Assembly: GCA_001717545.1 (NCBI GenBank)
Contig: CP017039.1
Coordinates: 1,674,001 to 1,738,000, forward strand
Source of the DNA: Anaerolineaceae bacterium oral taxon 439
Lineage (GTDB): Bacteria > Chloroflexota > Anaerolineae > Anaerolineales > Anaerolineaceae
DNA: 64,000 nt
Reading direction: 5' to 3'
Shown here piece after piece: positions 25,725-34,726 of this stretch. The notes beneath the pieces were generated by a model. That model saw only the letters and a program-made list of their open reading frames with translations. It had not been told where the DNA came from and made no database searches. Each line of letters begins with the position of its first letter. Position 1 is the first letter of the stretch. Both the position numbers and the translations under genes were made by a program.

Positions 25725-25776
25725 CCTCTCTTAAAGGGCGAGGGTAACGAGAGGAACGTTCTCGTGAGAGGCGCCC
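25725..25776 (+). promoter_or_regulatory. rplY 5' leader with mutually exclusive hairpins
   Basis: CCTCTC (25725-25730) can pair with GAGAGG at 25749-25754 or with GAGAGG at 25766-25771. A competing fold pairs GGGCG (25736-25740) with CGCCC (25772-25776) outside ACGAG (25747-25751) with CTCGT (25761-25765). The folds cannot coexist. They lie just before the GAAGGA ribosome-binding site. A TAGAAT at 25699-25704 is the likely -10. Confidence 0.4.
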
Positions 25777-25789
25777 GAAGGATAAAAAA

Positions 25790-26431
25790 ATGGAAAAAAT
25801 GTTGATTAATGCTGAGAAGCGAACGGTCTTCGGTAAGAAGGTCGGCGCTTTACGCCGGCAGGGGCTCGTTCCCGGGGTTATTTACGGTCATCATACCGAA
25901 CCGCTCTCGATCCAGATGAACGCGCGCGAATTAGCCCGCTTCCTGACCAAAATTACGTCGTCCAGTATCGTTTCGGTTTCGGTTGACGGTAAGGACCACC
26001 CGGCGCTCGTTCGCGAACTTCAGCGCAATTACATCCGCAACGAAGTTATCCATGTCGACTTTCAGGAAGTCTCGCTTAAGGAAAAGATCCGCACCCGTAT
26101 CATGATCACGCTGAGCGGCGTTGCGCCCGCGGTCAAGAATTTCGGCGGGATTGTGCTGCACGAACGCGAATGGGTTGAAGTCGAAGCGCTCCCGACGGAT
26201 TTACCGGAACGGATTACGGTCGATATCTCTGGTCTCGAAAATATCGGAGACGCGATCCGCGTTTCCTCGCTGAACCTTCCCGACAACATCACGGTCCATG
26301 CCGAACCGGAAGACGTTATCGTCTCGATCAGCGGCGTTTCAGCCTCCGCGGAAGTTGAAGAAGAAGAAACCGCGGTGGACGAAGCTGAACCTGAAGTCGT
26401 CGAAAAGGGAAAGAAAACCGAGGAAGAGTAG
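25790..26431 (+). CDS. rplY: 50S ribosomal protein L25/Ctc
   Basis: 213 residues: the long Ctc form, with an N-terminal 5S-rRNA-binding L25 domain (RTVFGKKVGALRRQGLVPGV, then IYGHHTEPLS) and a C-terminal beta domain (about 95-185), followed by an acidic tail of ~30 residues. Ctc is a general-stress variant of L25 in Bacillus. GAAGGA precedes the ATG. The leader contains alternative hairpins that may regulate translation. A long bidirectional terminator follows. Confidence 0.94.
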   Translation: MEKMLINAEKRTVFGKKVGALRRQGLVPGVIYGHHTEPLSIQMNARELARFLTKITSSSIVSVSVDGKDHPALVRELQRNYIRNEVIHVDFQEVSLKEKIRTRIMITLSGVAPAVKNFGGIVLHEREWVEVEALPTDLPERITVDISGLENIGDAIRVSSLNLPDNITVHAEPEDVIVSISGVSASAEVEEEETAVDEAEPEVVEKGKKTEEE

Positions 26432-26442
26432 GTTTTCTTATG

Positions 26443-26486
26443 AGGATAAAAAAATGGACCCCAATCCGGGTCCATTTTTTTATCCT
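26443..26486. terminator. Bidirectional terminator between rplY and trmI
   Basis: A perfect 19-bp stem (26443-26461 with 26468-26486) and a 6-nt loop, with A7 and T7 runs inside the stem, so it works on both strands for the convergent genes. Confidence 0.9.
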
Positions 26487-26492
26487 CCGTCG

Positions 26493-27425
26493 TCAGCCGC
26501 GAATATCGTCATAAAAATCCGGTTCATCGATAAAATCATGCCTTTGGCCCTTTCCCGCGTTGAGATCGTCAATTGCCTTCTTAAGTCTTCCAAGATTCTC
26601 TTCACTGTAGAAAGGATCTGTATCCACCAAGGAACGGCCAAAGATCAGGTAGCCTGTATGACCGACCATACGATCGGACGGGCGGAACTTCGCCGCGTCC
26701 GCGCGGTAATACCGGAGCATGACCTCGCACACCTCGATAAATCCGAACCGGTTCGTCTCCAATGCTTCAATCAGGAGCGAAACCTGGTTCGCGGTTGGGA
26801 GAAGCGATCCGAAAAAGCCGCCCGATTTCAGCGCGCGTTTAGTCTGCGGCAGGTAGTCATAAGCGTTCGGGACGTCTAAAAACAGCGCGTCGACGTTCCG
26901 TTCGTCAAACCCTTCCTCGATATTGCGGACTTTAAACTCGACCCGCGATTCAAGCCCGATGCGCGAAACGTTTTGCTTCGCGAGCTGCTGGAACGGTTCC
27001 TTTGCCTCGTACGAATAAACTTTCCCGGTCTCGCCGACCGCGTTCGCGAGCGCGATCGTCATCGCGCCCGAGCCGCTCCCAGCCTCGATCACCCGCTGGC
27101 CCGGGGCGATCGCCAGATTCAGCAGCAGAAAGCCGATATCCTTAGGATAAAGAATTTGCGTCTTGCGCGGAATAAATTTAATTAAATCCGCCAGCGCCGG
27201 CTGAAGCGCGCAGAAACGATGACCGTTATGCGTTTCGATGACCGACCCGAACGGCTTCCCGAGAAGATCCTCTGCACGGATAATCCCCTTATGCGTATGG
27301 ATCGTTTGACCAACGTCGATCTTTACGATCTGATGAATATGCCCTCGCCCAACGATCTCAACCAGATCGCCGATCTGAATTTCGCTTGACGCTTCGTCCG
27401 CAGGATTCGTTTTCAATTCGTCCAT
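26493..27425 (-). CDS. trmI: tRNA (adenine-58-N1)-methyltransferase TrmI
   Basis: 310 residues. TrmI makes m1A58 in the T-loop of tRNA with SAM. An N-terminal beta domain (IQIGDLVEIVGRGHIHQIVK) precedes a Rossmann-type methyltransferase domain: YPKDIGFLL, SAM motif I VIEAGSGSGAMTIALA near residue 115, acidic loop YSYEAKEPF, and DALFLDVPNAYDYL. Length and order match bacterial/archaeal TrmI. A C-terminal tail of ~25 residues is extra. Convergent with rplY. Confidence 0.92.
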   Translation of the reverse strand: MDELKTNPADEASSEIQIGDLVEIVGRGHIHQIVKIDVGQTIHTHKGIIRAEDLLGKPFGSVIETHNGHRFCALQPALADLIKFIPRKTQILYPKDIGFLLLNLAIAPGQRVIEAGSGSGAMTIALANAVGETGKVYSYEAKEPFQQLAKQNVSRIGLESRVEFKVRNIEEGFDERNVDALFLDVPNAYDYLPQTKRALKSGGFFGSLLPTANQVSLLIEALETNRFGFIEVCEVMLRYYRADAAKFRPSDRMVGHTGYLIFGRSLVDTDPFYSEENLGRLKKAIDDLNAGKGQRHDFIDEPDFYDDIRG

Positions 27426-27636
27426 TTACATTCCATTCCAAAGCAATTTGAACTAATCATAGTTGATTTTCATCGTCCCACTTAAAATTTCGCACAAATC
27501 GATTGTCCCGTTTCCATATCAGCAGGAACGCGATTGAGGCGGAACTTGAGTACAATAAAAGCATCATTCGCCGGGCGGCCCGTCCTTCCGGTTTTCTATA
27601 TCAATCGATTCAAAAGAGAACAGGGAGTCCGCAACT

Positions 27637-29601
27637 TTGAACCCATCCTCGCGAAAACGAATTATCTCCGGCCTGATCTCGTATACGCTCGCGCTGGTCG
27701 GACTGATCGCCGCCGTTTACGTCCTGACGGTCGTCCCGATTCCAAGACAGTTTGGCCTGATCTTTCGGCAGGAAATTTACATCCTGCCCTTCGTCGTCAT
27801 TCTGGTCATGTTCACGTTTTCCATCCAGAGCCCGTTTCTCAAGCGGATCGGATACGCGTTCCTGATCGCTTTTTTCTTTATCCCATTTTCCGGATTGCTA
27901 AACAGCGGAACGTCGGATCAGTATATTCTCGGCGGAACGATCCCCTGGTCCGACGCATTTACGAATCATATCAACGCGCTGCGCTTCCTGTATGGCGGAG
28001 AAATGGGCCAGTCGACCGCCCTCCGTCCAATATCAGCGGTCTTCTACGATTTGATCCTATATATTTCAGGGAATAATTTCCTGGCGCTGCAGCTTACCGT
28101 CACCCTGCTGATCGGGGTTTCCGTCATCCTCCTCGTTCAGAAGATCGAAACCGGCTTCAGCGGGATCGCCGCGCTTTTTGTTTACTGCAACGCGTTTTTT
28201 TATGTTCGCCGCTATATCGGAACGTTCATGACCGAGCCGGTTGGATTCATTCTCGGAAACCTCGCGCTGTATTTCTTTCTGAAAGCGATCTTTGACGGGA
28301 AACAGCAGGCCTATATTTTCGCCTGCTTTCTCCTGTCGCTCTCGCTGAACGCACGCCCGGGGCCGATGCTCGTGTTAGCGACGGCTGGGCTCTGGTATTT
28401 CTTCCGGTTCGCGAAATACGAACGGCGCCGCTTCCTCCTCGCCGCGCTGGCGCTCCTCGCGATGGCGGCCGGGTTCGCGATCAACGAGCTCAGCGCAAGA
28501 ATCGTTACCAACAACGCGAAACTCGTCAACCGTCAGTTCGCCGAATTCGTTTATGGGATGTGCCTGGGCGGGAAATCCGGCTATGAAACGATGTTCATGT
28601 CGGAAATGAGTTCGCTCGATACCTCGCCGCGGCCAACCGCTGAACTGATCGGCCTCTGCCGCGAGGCGATCCGCGAAAATCCGGCGAATCCGATCCGGTC
28701 GATCGTCGAAATATTCAAAGTCCTGATCTTTGATCCGGTCCGCGGCGCGTTTTCCTACTTTGACGGCGGGAACGCGCTGCTGATATCCGCGCTCCGATAT
28801 TTATCGATGACGTTTTGGCTGGGCGGCGTCGGAATCGCGATCCGAAAACGAAAAAAACCGCTCTATGCTTTTTTCTTAGCAGTCTCGCTCGGCTTCCTGC
28901 TATCGCAGCTGATCGCGCCGCCGTTCGCCGCTTTCCGGATGCGTTACCACGCCGGCGTAATCGCTTTTCCTGCGATCCTGTCCGCGCTTCCGTTCGAATT
29001 CGCCTACGTCCGTTATTTAAAAAAAGGCGACGATAAAAAAACCGGCGCGGGGTCGGTTACCCAAAGCCAGACGAATTCAATCGGCCCCGATCGCTTTGCC
29101 GCCATTATCTCGACCCTGTTGACGATCCTGATCTGCGTTTCGCCGTTCCTGATCCGCGCGAATCCGCTCCGCCCGCCGGAAGGCGCGCTGGAGCTTCGCT
29201 GCGCCAGGGGCGAGGCCCGGCTCTTCACGCGGATCGACCCGGGCGCGTATTTTTACATGATCCATCGGGAAAATCTCCGTGCGGATCATTACCCGAATTT
29301 CCGTCTCGCTTACGTTCGGCAGGAATTCCATAACAGCGCTTCGATCGAGATGTTTGGGTTTACCGACCTGATCGACGAAGAAACCGCCGTTTTCCGCGGG
29401 CTCGATTTTGATACGTATCAGGACGCGCTCGTCTTCGCGCCGCTGCCGCTGGTTCGCGGGAAAGAAGGCTATGCGCAGCTCTGCGGGACCTGGATCGAGC
29501 CGCCAATTCTTCGGAACGACCGCTTCTTTATCGCTACCGGCGCCGTTTTTCTATCCGATCTCGAAGCGTCTGAAACTGACTCACCAAAGGAACTTGATTA
29601 A
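27637..29601 (+). CDS. Large multi-pass membrane protein, probable GT-C-type glycosyltransferase
   Basis: 654 residues with about 11-13 membrane helices up to residue ~490 and a soluble C-terminal part of ~150 residues. An acidic loop after an early helix (GGTIPWSDAFTNH) and a following RPISAVFYDLI resemble the layout of GT-C mannosyl/arabinosyltransferases, which use lipid-linked sugars. No family is recognised with certainty. The start codon is TTG at 27637, preceded by GGGAG at 9 bp. It ends one base before the phosphatase-family gene, so the two are likely cotranscribed. Confidence 0.65.
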   Translation: MNPSSRKRIISGLISYTLALVGLIAAVYVLTVVPIPRQFGLIFRQEIYILPFVVILVMFTFSIQSPFLKRIGYAFLIAFFFIPFSGLLNSGTSDQYILGGTIPWSDAFTNHINALRFLYGGEMGQSTALRPISAVFYDLILYISGNNFLALQLTVTLLIGVSVILLVQKIETGFSGIAALFVYCNAFFYVRRYIGTFMTEPVGFILGNLALYFFLKAIFDGKQQAYIFACFLLSLSLNARPGPMLVLATAGLWYFFRFAKYERRRFLLAALALLAMAAGFAINELSARIVTNNAKLVNRQFAEFVYGMCLGGKSGYETMFMSEMSSLDTSPRPTAELIGLCREAIRENPANPIRSIVEIFKVLIFDPVRGAFSYFDGGNALLISALRYLSMTFWLGGVGIAIRKRKKPLYAFFLAVSLGFLLSQLIAPPFAAFRMRYHAGVIAFPAILSALPFEFAYVRYLKKGDDKKTGAGSVTQSQTNSIGPDRFAAIISTLLTILICVSPFLIRANPLRPPEGALELRCARGEARLFTRIDPGAYFYMIHRENLRADHYPNFRLAYVRQEFHNSASIEMFGFTDLIDEETAVFRGLDFDTYQDALVFAPLPLVRGKEGYAQLCGTWIEPPILRNDRFFIATGAVFLSDLEASETDSPKELD

Positions 29602-29602
29602 A

Positions 29603-30199
29603 ATGACCCGTTTTATCCTTCTCCGCCATGGGCAGACCGACTGGAACGTTGAACGCAGATATCAGGGGCAAGCCGATATTCAGTTAAACGCCGTAGGCGT
29701 TGAGCAGGCGTATAAAGCCGCCGAAGCGCTGAGAGATGAAAAAATTGACGTCGCGTACAGCTCAGATCTCAGCCGCGCGCTGGATACCGCCCACGCCGTG
29801 CTGAAGTATCACGCAGATACAGAATTAATTGTCGACCCGCTTTTACGCGAACGCGCATTCGGCGAACTTGAGGGAACCTTTTATCAGCGCGACCTGCTGA
29901 ACCCGACCGTACGGAAGCAGATCGACCAGGACCCGTACGGATATCGTTTCGAAAACGGCGGCGAATCGCTCCGCGACGTTTACGCGCGGGCGGAGAACGT
30001 CTACCGAAAAATTTCGGACGAATCGCCGGATAAAACGGTTCTCGTCGTTTCGCATGGGACTTTTCTGAGCTTATTCATGGTTATCATGAAGGGCTTGCCA
30101 ATTTCCGCCAGGAAAAATTTCGTCGTCGAGAACGCGGCGCCGATTTTCGTCGGACCGAACGGCAAGACCGGCCCGGAAATCATGGCCCACCCGAAATAA
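29603..30199 (+). CDS. Histidine phosphatase family protein (phosphoglycerate-mutase-like)
   Basis: 198 residues. The phosphohistidine motif FILLRHGQTDWN is at residues 4-15, followed by SDLSRALDTAH, the acidic RERAFGELEG loop and the second catalytic His in VVSHGTF. The family includes GpmB-like broad phosphatases, alpha-ribazole phosphatase and related enzymes; the substrate cannot be assigned. The frame is open upstream inside the previous gene; the ATG at 29603 gives the standard N-terminus and follows AAAGGAACTTG. Confidence 0.9.
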   Translation: MTRFILLRHGQTDWNVERRYQGQADIQLNAVGVEQAYKAAEALRDEKIDVAYSSDLSRALDTAHAVLKYHADTELIVDPLLRERAFGELEGTFYQRDLLNPTVRKQIDQDPYGYRFENGGESLRDVYARAENVYRKISDESPDKTVLVVSHGTFLSLFMVIMKGLPISARKNFVVENAAPIFVGPNGKTGPEIMAHPK

Positions 30200-30219
30200 A
30201 GCGCGGCTGCTGATCCCGA

Positions 30220-30930
30220 TCAAGGGCGCCGGCGCCACCCCCAGATCAGATCCGGCGCTTTTTCCCCGACGTTCAGCAGCAAATCGAGAATCGAAACGGC
30301 GGGATAAAATTCGTCAGACCGCTGCGGATAGGCGGGATACCCGGCGTAATCCTTCCAGACAACTTCGATCCCCGCATCCCGGAACGCGGGCAGCTCCAGA
30401 TACGACCGGGCCGCCGGCCCGGATACGTACGTCGATGCGCCGGACGATTTCAGCAGTGACAACAATTTCTCGCTCCGCTTTCCCTGCGACAGGAAATCGC
30501 TGCTTTGACGGAACTGCGTTCGAATTCCCAGGAAATCGCGCGCGATCTTTTGGATCAGCGCCTGATTCAGCGCTGAAAGCGATCTCCAGTCCTGCCGGTA
30601 GACTTCTTCCAACCAGGGGCGATACATTTCGAAAAACGGCGCTTTCCCGTAATTCGTACGCAGCGCCTGATAATGTTTCTCGCCCCAACGGCCCGGAACG
30701 ATCTCAACCTCGCGAATCGATTTTCCGGTCGAACCGAAAACCGGAACCGTCAGCCATTGCGGCCCGTTCGGCGTGACGATCCGGTTGCGGTTGCGCCAAT
30801 CGTTTTTGGTATATTGGACCTCGTCGTAAAAAATAAAAACGTCGACGTCATGGATCAGGTCGAAGTACCCGCGCCAGGGCACATAATTCGACTGCAGGAC
30901 TGCGACACGTCGCCCGCCGGTATCGCCCAT
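30220..30930 (-). CDS. WbqC-like family protein
   Basis: About 236 residues. The WbqC pattern is clear: VAVLQSNYVPWRGYFDLIHD at the N-terminus, DEVQYTKNDWRNRN near residue 40, and LTVPV. WbqC-like proteins occur in O-antigen and surface-sugar gene clusters; their activity is not settled. A TTG codon at 30936 overlaps the stop of the wecE-like gene; the ATG at 30930 is preferred for its spacing from the G-rich site upstream. Coupled to the aminotransferase gene. Confidence 0.88.
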   Translation of the reverse strand: MGDTGGRRVAVLQSNYVPWRGYFDLIHDVDVFIFYDEVQYTKNDWRNRNRIVTPNGPQWLTVPVFGSTGKSIREVEIVPGRWGEKHYQALRTNYGKAPFFEMYRPWLEEVYRQDWRSLSALNQALIQKIARDFLGIRTQFRQSSDFLSQGKRSEKLLSLLKSSGASTYVSGPAARSYLELPAFRDAGIEVVWKDYAGYPAYPQRSDEFYPAVSILDLLLNVGEKAPDLIWGWRRRP

Positions 30931-30932
30931 TC

Positions 30933-32075
30933 TCAATTCCCCCGGTAAAAAGCCTCGACCGCCTCGACGACCGTCTCAACCTGATCGCGGCGCAGCCCGT
31001 AATACAGCGGCAGCCGCAGCAAGCGGTCGCTTTCACGCGTCGTAAACGTATCTTCGCCATGGAAAACGCCGAACTCGCGTCCCGCTGGAGACGAATGAAG
31101 CGGGACGTAGTGGAAAACCGCTTCGATCCCACGCTCTTTCAGGCAGCGCAGAAGGCGCGTCCGCTCGTCCAGGTCCGCCGCCTTGATATAAAACATGTGC
31201 GCGTTATGTTCGCAGCCGGGAGGAACCGTCGGTAGCGTGATCCGGCCGCTGGACGCCAACGGCGTCAGCAGCTCGCGGTACAGCTTCCAGCTCCGCATCC
31301 GGTCCTCGATAATCAGCTCCGCATTTTCAAGCTGCGCAAGGAGATAAGCCGCGTTGATATCGCTGGGAAGAAACGACGAGCCGACCGAAACCCAGGTATA
31401 TTTATCGACCTGCCCGCGCCAGAACTGACTTCGGTTCGTCCCTTTTTCCCGGATAATCTCGGCGGCTTCGATCCGATCTTCGTCCTGGATCAGGATCGCG
31501 CCGCCCTCGCCCATGCTGATATTTTTCGTCTCATGGAAGCTCAGACAACCGAACGCGCCGATCGTTCCCAACGCCCGGCCTTTATAGCTGGAAAAAATTC
31601 CCTGCGCCGCGTCTTCGACGACGATCAGGCGATGCGCGTCCGCGATCCGCATGATTTCGTCCATTTCGCAGGCGACGCCGGCGTAATGAACCGGGACGAT
31701 CGCGCGGGTCCGCGGCGTCAGCGCGGCTTCGATTTTCCTCTCGTCCAGGTTCATCGTGTCCGGACGGATGTCGACAAAAACGATCTTCGCGCCACGGAGA
31801 ACGAACGCGTTTGCGGTTGAAACGAACGTATAAGAAGGGCAGATGACTTCGTCGCCGGGGCGGATATCGGCGAGAAGCGCCGACAGCTCCAGCGCGTCGG
31901 AGCAGGACGTCGTCAGGAGCGCTTTTTTCGACCCGGTCTCCGCCTCGAGCCAGGCGGCGCAGCGTTTCGAAAACGCGCCGTCGCCGGAAATCTTTCGCTG
32001 CGCAATCGCTTCCTGGATTTTATTCATTTCAGAGCCGATAAACGGCGGAACGTTAAACGGAATTCGAATTTCCAA
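30933..32075 (-). CDS. wecE: dTDP-4-amino-4,6-dideoxygalactose transaminase (WecE/RffA type)
   Basis: 380 residues, DegT/DnrJ/EryC1 aminotransferase family. It transfers an amino group from glutamate to a dTDP-4-keto-6-deoxyhexose. The N-terminus IPFNVPPFIGSEMNKIQEAI and GDGAFSKRC are characteristic of RffA/WecE. The PLP lysine is in SFHETKNISMGEGG near residue 181; VEDAAQG and SYTFVSTANAF are also standard. With the WbqC-like gene it points to surface polysaccharide modification. It has a divergent intergenic region with lysA. Confidence 0.9.
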   Translation of the reverse strand: MEIRIPFNVPPFIGSEMNKIQEAIAQRKISGDGAFSKRCAAWLEAETGSKKALLTTSCSDALELSALLADIRPGDEVICPSYTFVSTANAFVLRGAKIVFVDIRPDTMNLDERKIEAALTPRTRAIVPVHYAGVACEMDEIMRIADAHRLIVVEDAAQGIFSSYKGRALGTIGAFGCLSFHETKNISMGEGGAILIQDEDRIEAAEIIREKGTNRSQFWRGQVDKYTWVSVGSSFLPSDINAAYLLAQLENAELIIEDRMRSWKLYRELLTPLASSGRITLPTVPPGCEHNAHMFYIKAADLDERTRLLRCLKERGIEAVFHYVPLHSSPAGREFGVFHGEDTFTTRESDRLLRLPLYYGLRRDQVETVVEAVEAFYRGN

Positions 32076-32157
32076 TTCTTTTTATTTAACCAGCCTTTAC
32101 GTTAAAATAATCCTGTCAGTCCTGCTATTATACTATCGAAGTTTTTCAAGGAGATTC

Positions 32158-33480
32158 ATGACCGCGTCCTTCCCCTCGCAACAGGATATTTTCCCGATCA
32201 CAACTGAAGTTCCCGCCGACGGAGCGATCCGTATCGCCGGGCATGACCTGAGCAAGTTAGCCGATGATTTCAAAACGCCGCTCTACGTCTACGACGCCAG
32301 GACCGTCCGCGCGCAGATCCGGGACATCCGCCAGACGCTCACGGATTTCTATCCGGGCGAATCGTCGATCGCTTACGCGGCCAAGGCGTATTTTTCAGCG
32401 AAATTCTCATCGCTGATATCGCGGGAAGCGGTCGAGCTGGACGTCGTTTCTTACGCCGAAGCGCGTCTCGCGCTTCTTCACGGCTTCAATCCCGACCGGA
32501 TCCACCTGCACGGCAACAATAAATCTTACGAAGAACTGACGTTAGCGGTCGAAAACGATTTCCATTCGATCGTCGTCGACAATTTCGATGAAATCGAGAT
32601 GGTCGAAGAAGTCGCGAAAGCGCTCGGGAAACGGGCGCGCGTCTGGCTTCGAATTACCCCGGATATCCGCGTCAGGACCCATCCGCACGTCGAAACTTCG
32701 GCGAAAAACAGCAAGTTCGGCTTCCATATCGTCAACGGCGACGCGGAAACCGCGATCCGCCGGGTCGAACTCCAGCCAAACCTGACGCTTACAGGGCTGC
32801 ATTTTCATCTGGGTTCGCTCCTGTTCGACGCGGACGTTTACGTCGCCGCGATCGAGGAGCTTTTCAGCCTGGTTGAAAAAACGGGAATACGGCTCGAAGA
32901 GCTGTCGCCGGGCGGAGGCTGGGGAATCCGCTACACGCCCGCCGCGCCGAAAAATCCGGTCGAAAACTGGATCGCGCCGATCGCGAATATGGTCGTCGGC
33001 AGCTGTCAAAAACGCAGGCTGCCGCTGCCTCGACTGTCGCTCGAATCGGGACGCTTTATCGTCGGACGCGCCGGCGTCTCGGTTTACACGATCGGAACCG
33101 TCAAAGAAGGTCTGGACGGAACGCTGATCGCGGCGATTGACGGCGGCATGGCGGATAACCCGCGGTACGCGCTTTACGAAGCGGCGTACTGCGCCGCGAT
33201 CGTTGAGAACCCGTTGGGCGAAGCGTCCGACCGACCGATCCGCGTCGTCGGGAAATACTGCGAAAGCGGGGACCAGCTTATCGCCGCGACTGAACTCCCC
33301 CGTCCGCGCTTTGGCCAGCGTCTGGCGATTCCGGCCTCCGGCGCGTATCATCTTTCAATGGCGTCGAATTACAATCTGGCCCCCCGCCCCGCCGTTTTAT
33401 GGCTGGAGGAAAACGAGCCGCCGATGCTTCTCCAGTATCGGGAGAGGCCGGAGATCAGCTCCTGGTGGCTTGCGGATTAG
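32158..33480 (+). CDS. lysA: Diaminopimelate decarboxylase
   Basis: About 440 residues, group IV PLP decarboxylase fold. It converts meso-diaminopimelate to lysine. The PLP lysine is in IAYAAKAYFSAKF near residue 62; HFHLGS, ELSPGGGWGIRYTP and the CESGDQLIA motif near 385 follow. The ATG at 32158 is preceded by AAGGAG and gives the expected N-terminus; the frame is open further upstream across the divergent promoter region but without support. Diaminopimelate is also a cell-wall precursor. Confidence 0.92.
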   Translation: MTASFPSQQDIFPITTEVPADGAIRIAGHDLSKLADDFKTPLYVYDARTVRAQIRDIRQTLTDFYPGESSIAYAAKAYFSAKFSSLISREAVELDVVSYAEARLALLHGFNPDRIHLHGNNKSYEELTLAVENDFHSIVVDNFDEIEMVEEVAKALGKRARVWLRITPDIRVRTHPHVETSAKNSKFGFHIVNGDAETAIRRVELQPNLTLTGLHFHLGSLLFDADVYVAAIEELFSLVEKTGIRLEELSPGGGWGIRYTPAAPKNPVENWIAPIANMVVGSCQKRRLPLPRLSLESGRFIVGRAGVSVYTIGTVKEGLDGTLIAAIDGGMADNPRYALYEAAYCAAIVENPLGEASDRPIRVVGKYCESGDQLIAATELPRPRFGQRLAIPASGAYHLSMASNYNLAPRPAVLWLEENEPPMLLQYRERPEISSWWLAD

Positions 33481-33534
33481 GGAAGGAAGTCAATTGTTGG
33501 ACAAATGCCACATAAAAAATGTTACAGGTGTATC

Positions 33535-33564
33535 TTGCTTAGAACGGGGTATTTGTCGTACAAT
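33535..33564 (+). promoter_or_regulatory. Promoter for serC-serA
   Basis: TTGCTT (33535-33540), 18-bp spacer, TACAAT (33559-33564), about 70 bp before the serC start. Confidence 0.6.
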
Positions 33565-33635
33565 TAAAAGTATCAAAAGAGGGAGATTGGCGTGTCGCCG
33601 CGTTTCCCGAACAATCAAACCACGGAGGCTCAGGA

Positions 33636-34703
33636 ATGAAACATAATTTCAACGCAGGACCGGCAATACTACCGGAATATACGATTCAGAAGAGCATTGA
33701 AGCGATCCAGGACTTCAACGGCAGCGGTTTGTCGCTGCTCTGCATCTCCCATCGCTCCAAGGATTTCGATAAAGTCATGGACGACGCGATTGCGATGACG
33801 AAAAAGCTCCTCGATATCCCGGAAGGATATTCGGTTCTTTTCGTCGGCGGCGGCGCTACGACGCAATTCTACAACGTCCCGTTCAACTTCTTTGGAAAGA
33901 AAGCCGCATATTTAGATACCGGTACGTGGCCGAGCGGCGCGATCCGCGAAGCGAAAATCTGGGGCGAGCCCGAGGTCGTCGCGAGCTCATCCGATAAAAA
34001 ATACAATTATATTCCGCGGGGCTATACGATTCCAGCCGACGCCGATTATTTTGAAATCTGCTCGAATAATACGATCGAAGGCACGGAAATTTTCGAAGAC
34101 TTTGATTCGCCGGCGCCGTTGATTTCGGACATGTCCAGCGATATCTTCAGCCGTCCGGTCGATATTTCAAAATACAGCCTGATTTTCGCGGGCGCGCAGA
34201 AGAACTTCGCCCCGGCTGGCGTCACCATGGTCATCATCAAGGATTCCTTCATGGAAAAACAGGTCCGGAAAGTCCCGACTCTCAGCAACTACAAGAAACT
34301 CGCTGAAAAGAAATCCATGTTCAATACGCCGCCGGTATTCCCGATTTTCGCCGGGCTGAAAACGATGGAATGGATTGAAGCCGAAGGCGGCGTCAAAGAA
34401 ATGGAAAAACGAGCGATCGCCCGTTCGACCAAGGTCTACGACGCGCTCGAAGCCTCGAAATTCTTCGTCCCGAATATTCCGGATCCGCGAGACCGCTCGC
34501 GCATGAACATTACATTCTCGATGAAGCCCGGATACGAAGAGCTCGGAGCCGATTTCCTGTCGCTGAGCAAGGAACGCGGCTGCGTCGGACTCGCGGGCCA
34601 TCGCTCGGTCGGCGGCTTCCGCGCTTCCTGTTACAACGCGCTGCCAATGGAATCCGTCGACACGCTCGTCGCCCTGATTAAAGAATTTGAAGCCGCCCAT
34701 TAA
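33636..34703 (+). CDS. serC: Phosphoserine aminotransferase
   Basis: 355 residues. It makes 3-phosphoserine from 3-phosphohydroxypyruvate and glutamate. Family features: FNAGPAILP at the N-terminus, SHRSKDF, FVGGGATTQF, the PLP lysine in AGAQKNFAPAG near residue 191, and LAGHRSVGGFRASCYNA. Length is normal. GGAGG precedes the ATG at 12 bp. It is followed after 23 bp by serA, giving a two-gene serine operon closed by a terminator. Confidence 0.96.
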   Translation: MKHNFNAGPAILPEYTIQKSIEAIQDFNGSGLSLLCISHRSKDFDKVMDDAIAMTKKLLDIPEGYSVLFVGGGATTQFYNVPFNFFGKKAAYLDTGTWPSGAIREAKIWGEPEVVASSSDKKYNYIPRGYTIPADADYFEICSNNTIEGTEIFEDFDSPAPLISDMSSDIFSRPVDISKYSLIFAGAQKNFAPAGVTMVIIKDSFMEKQVRKVPTLSNYKKLAEKKSMFNTPPVFPIFAGLKTMEWIEAEGGVKEMEKRAIARSTKVYDALEASKFFVPNIPDPRDRSRMNITFSMKPGYEELGADFLSLSKERGCVGLAGHRSVGGFRASCYNALPMESVDTLVALIKEFEAAH

Positions 34704-34726
34704 TTCCGGGGGAAAGAAAGGAAATC

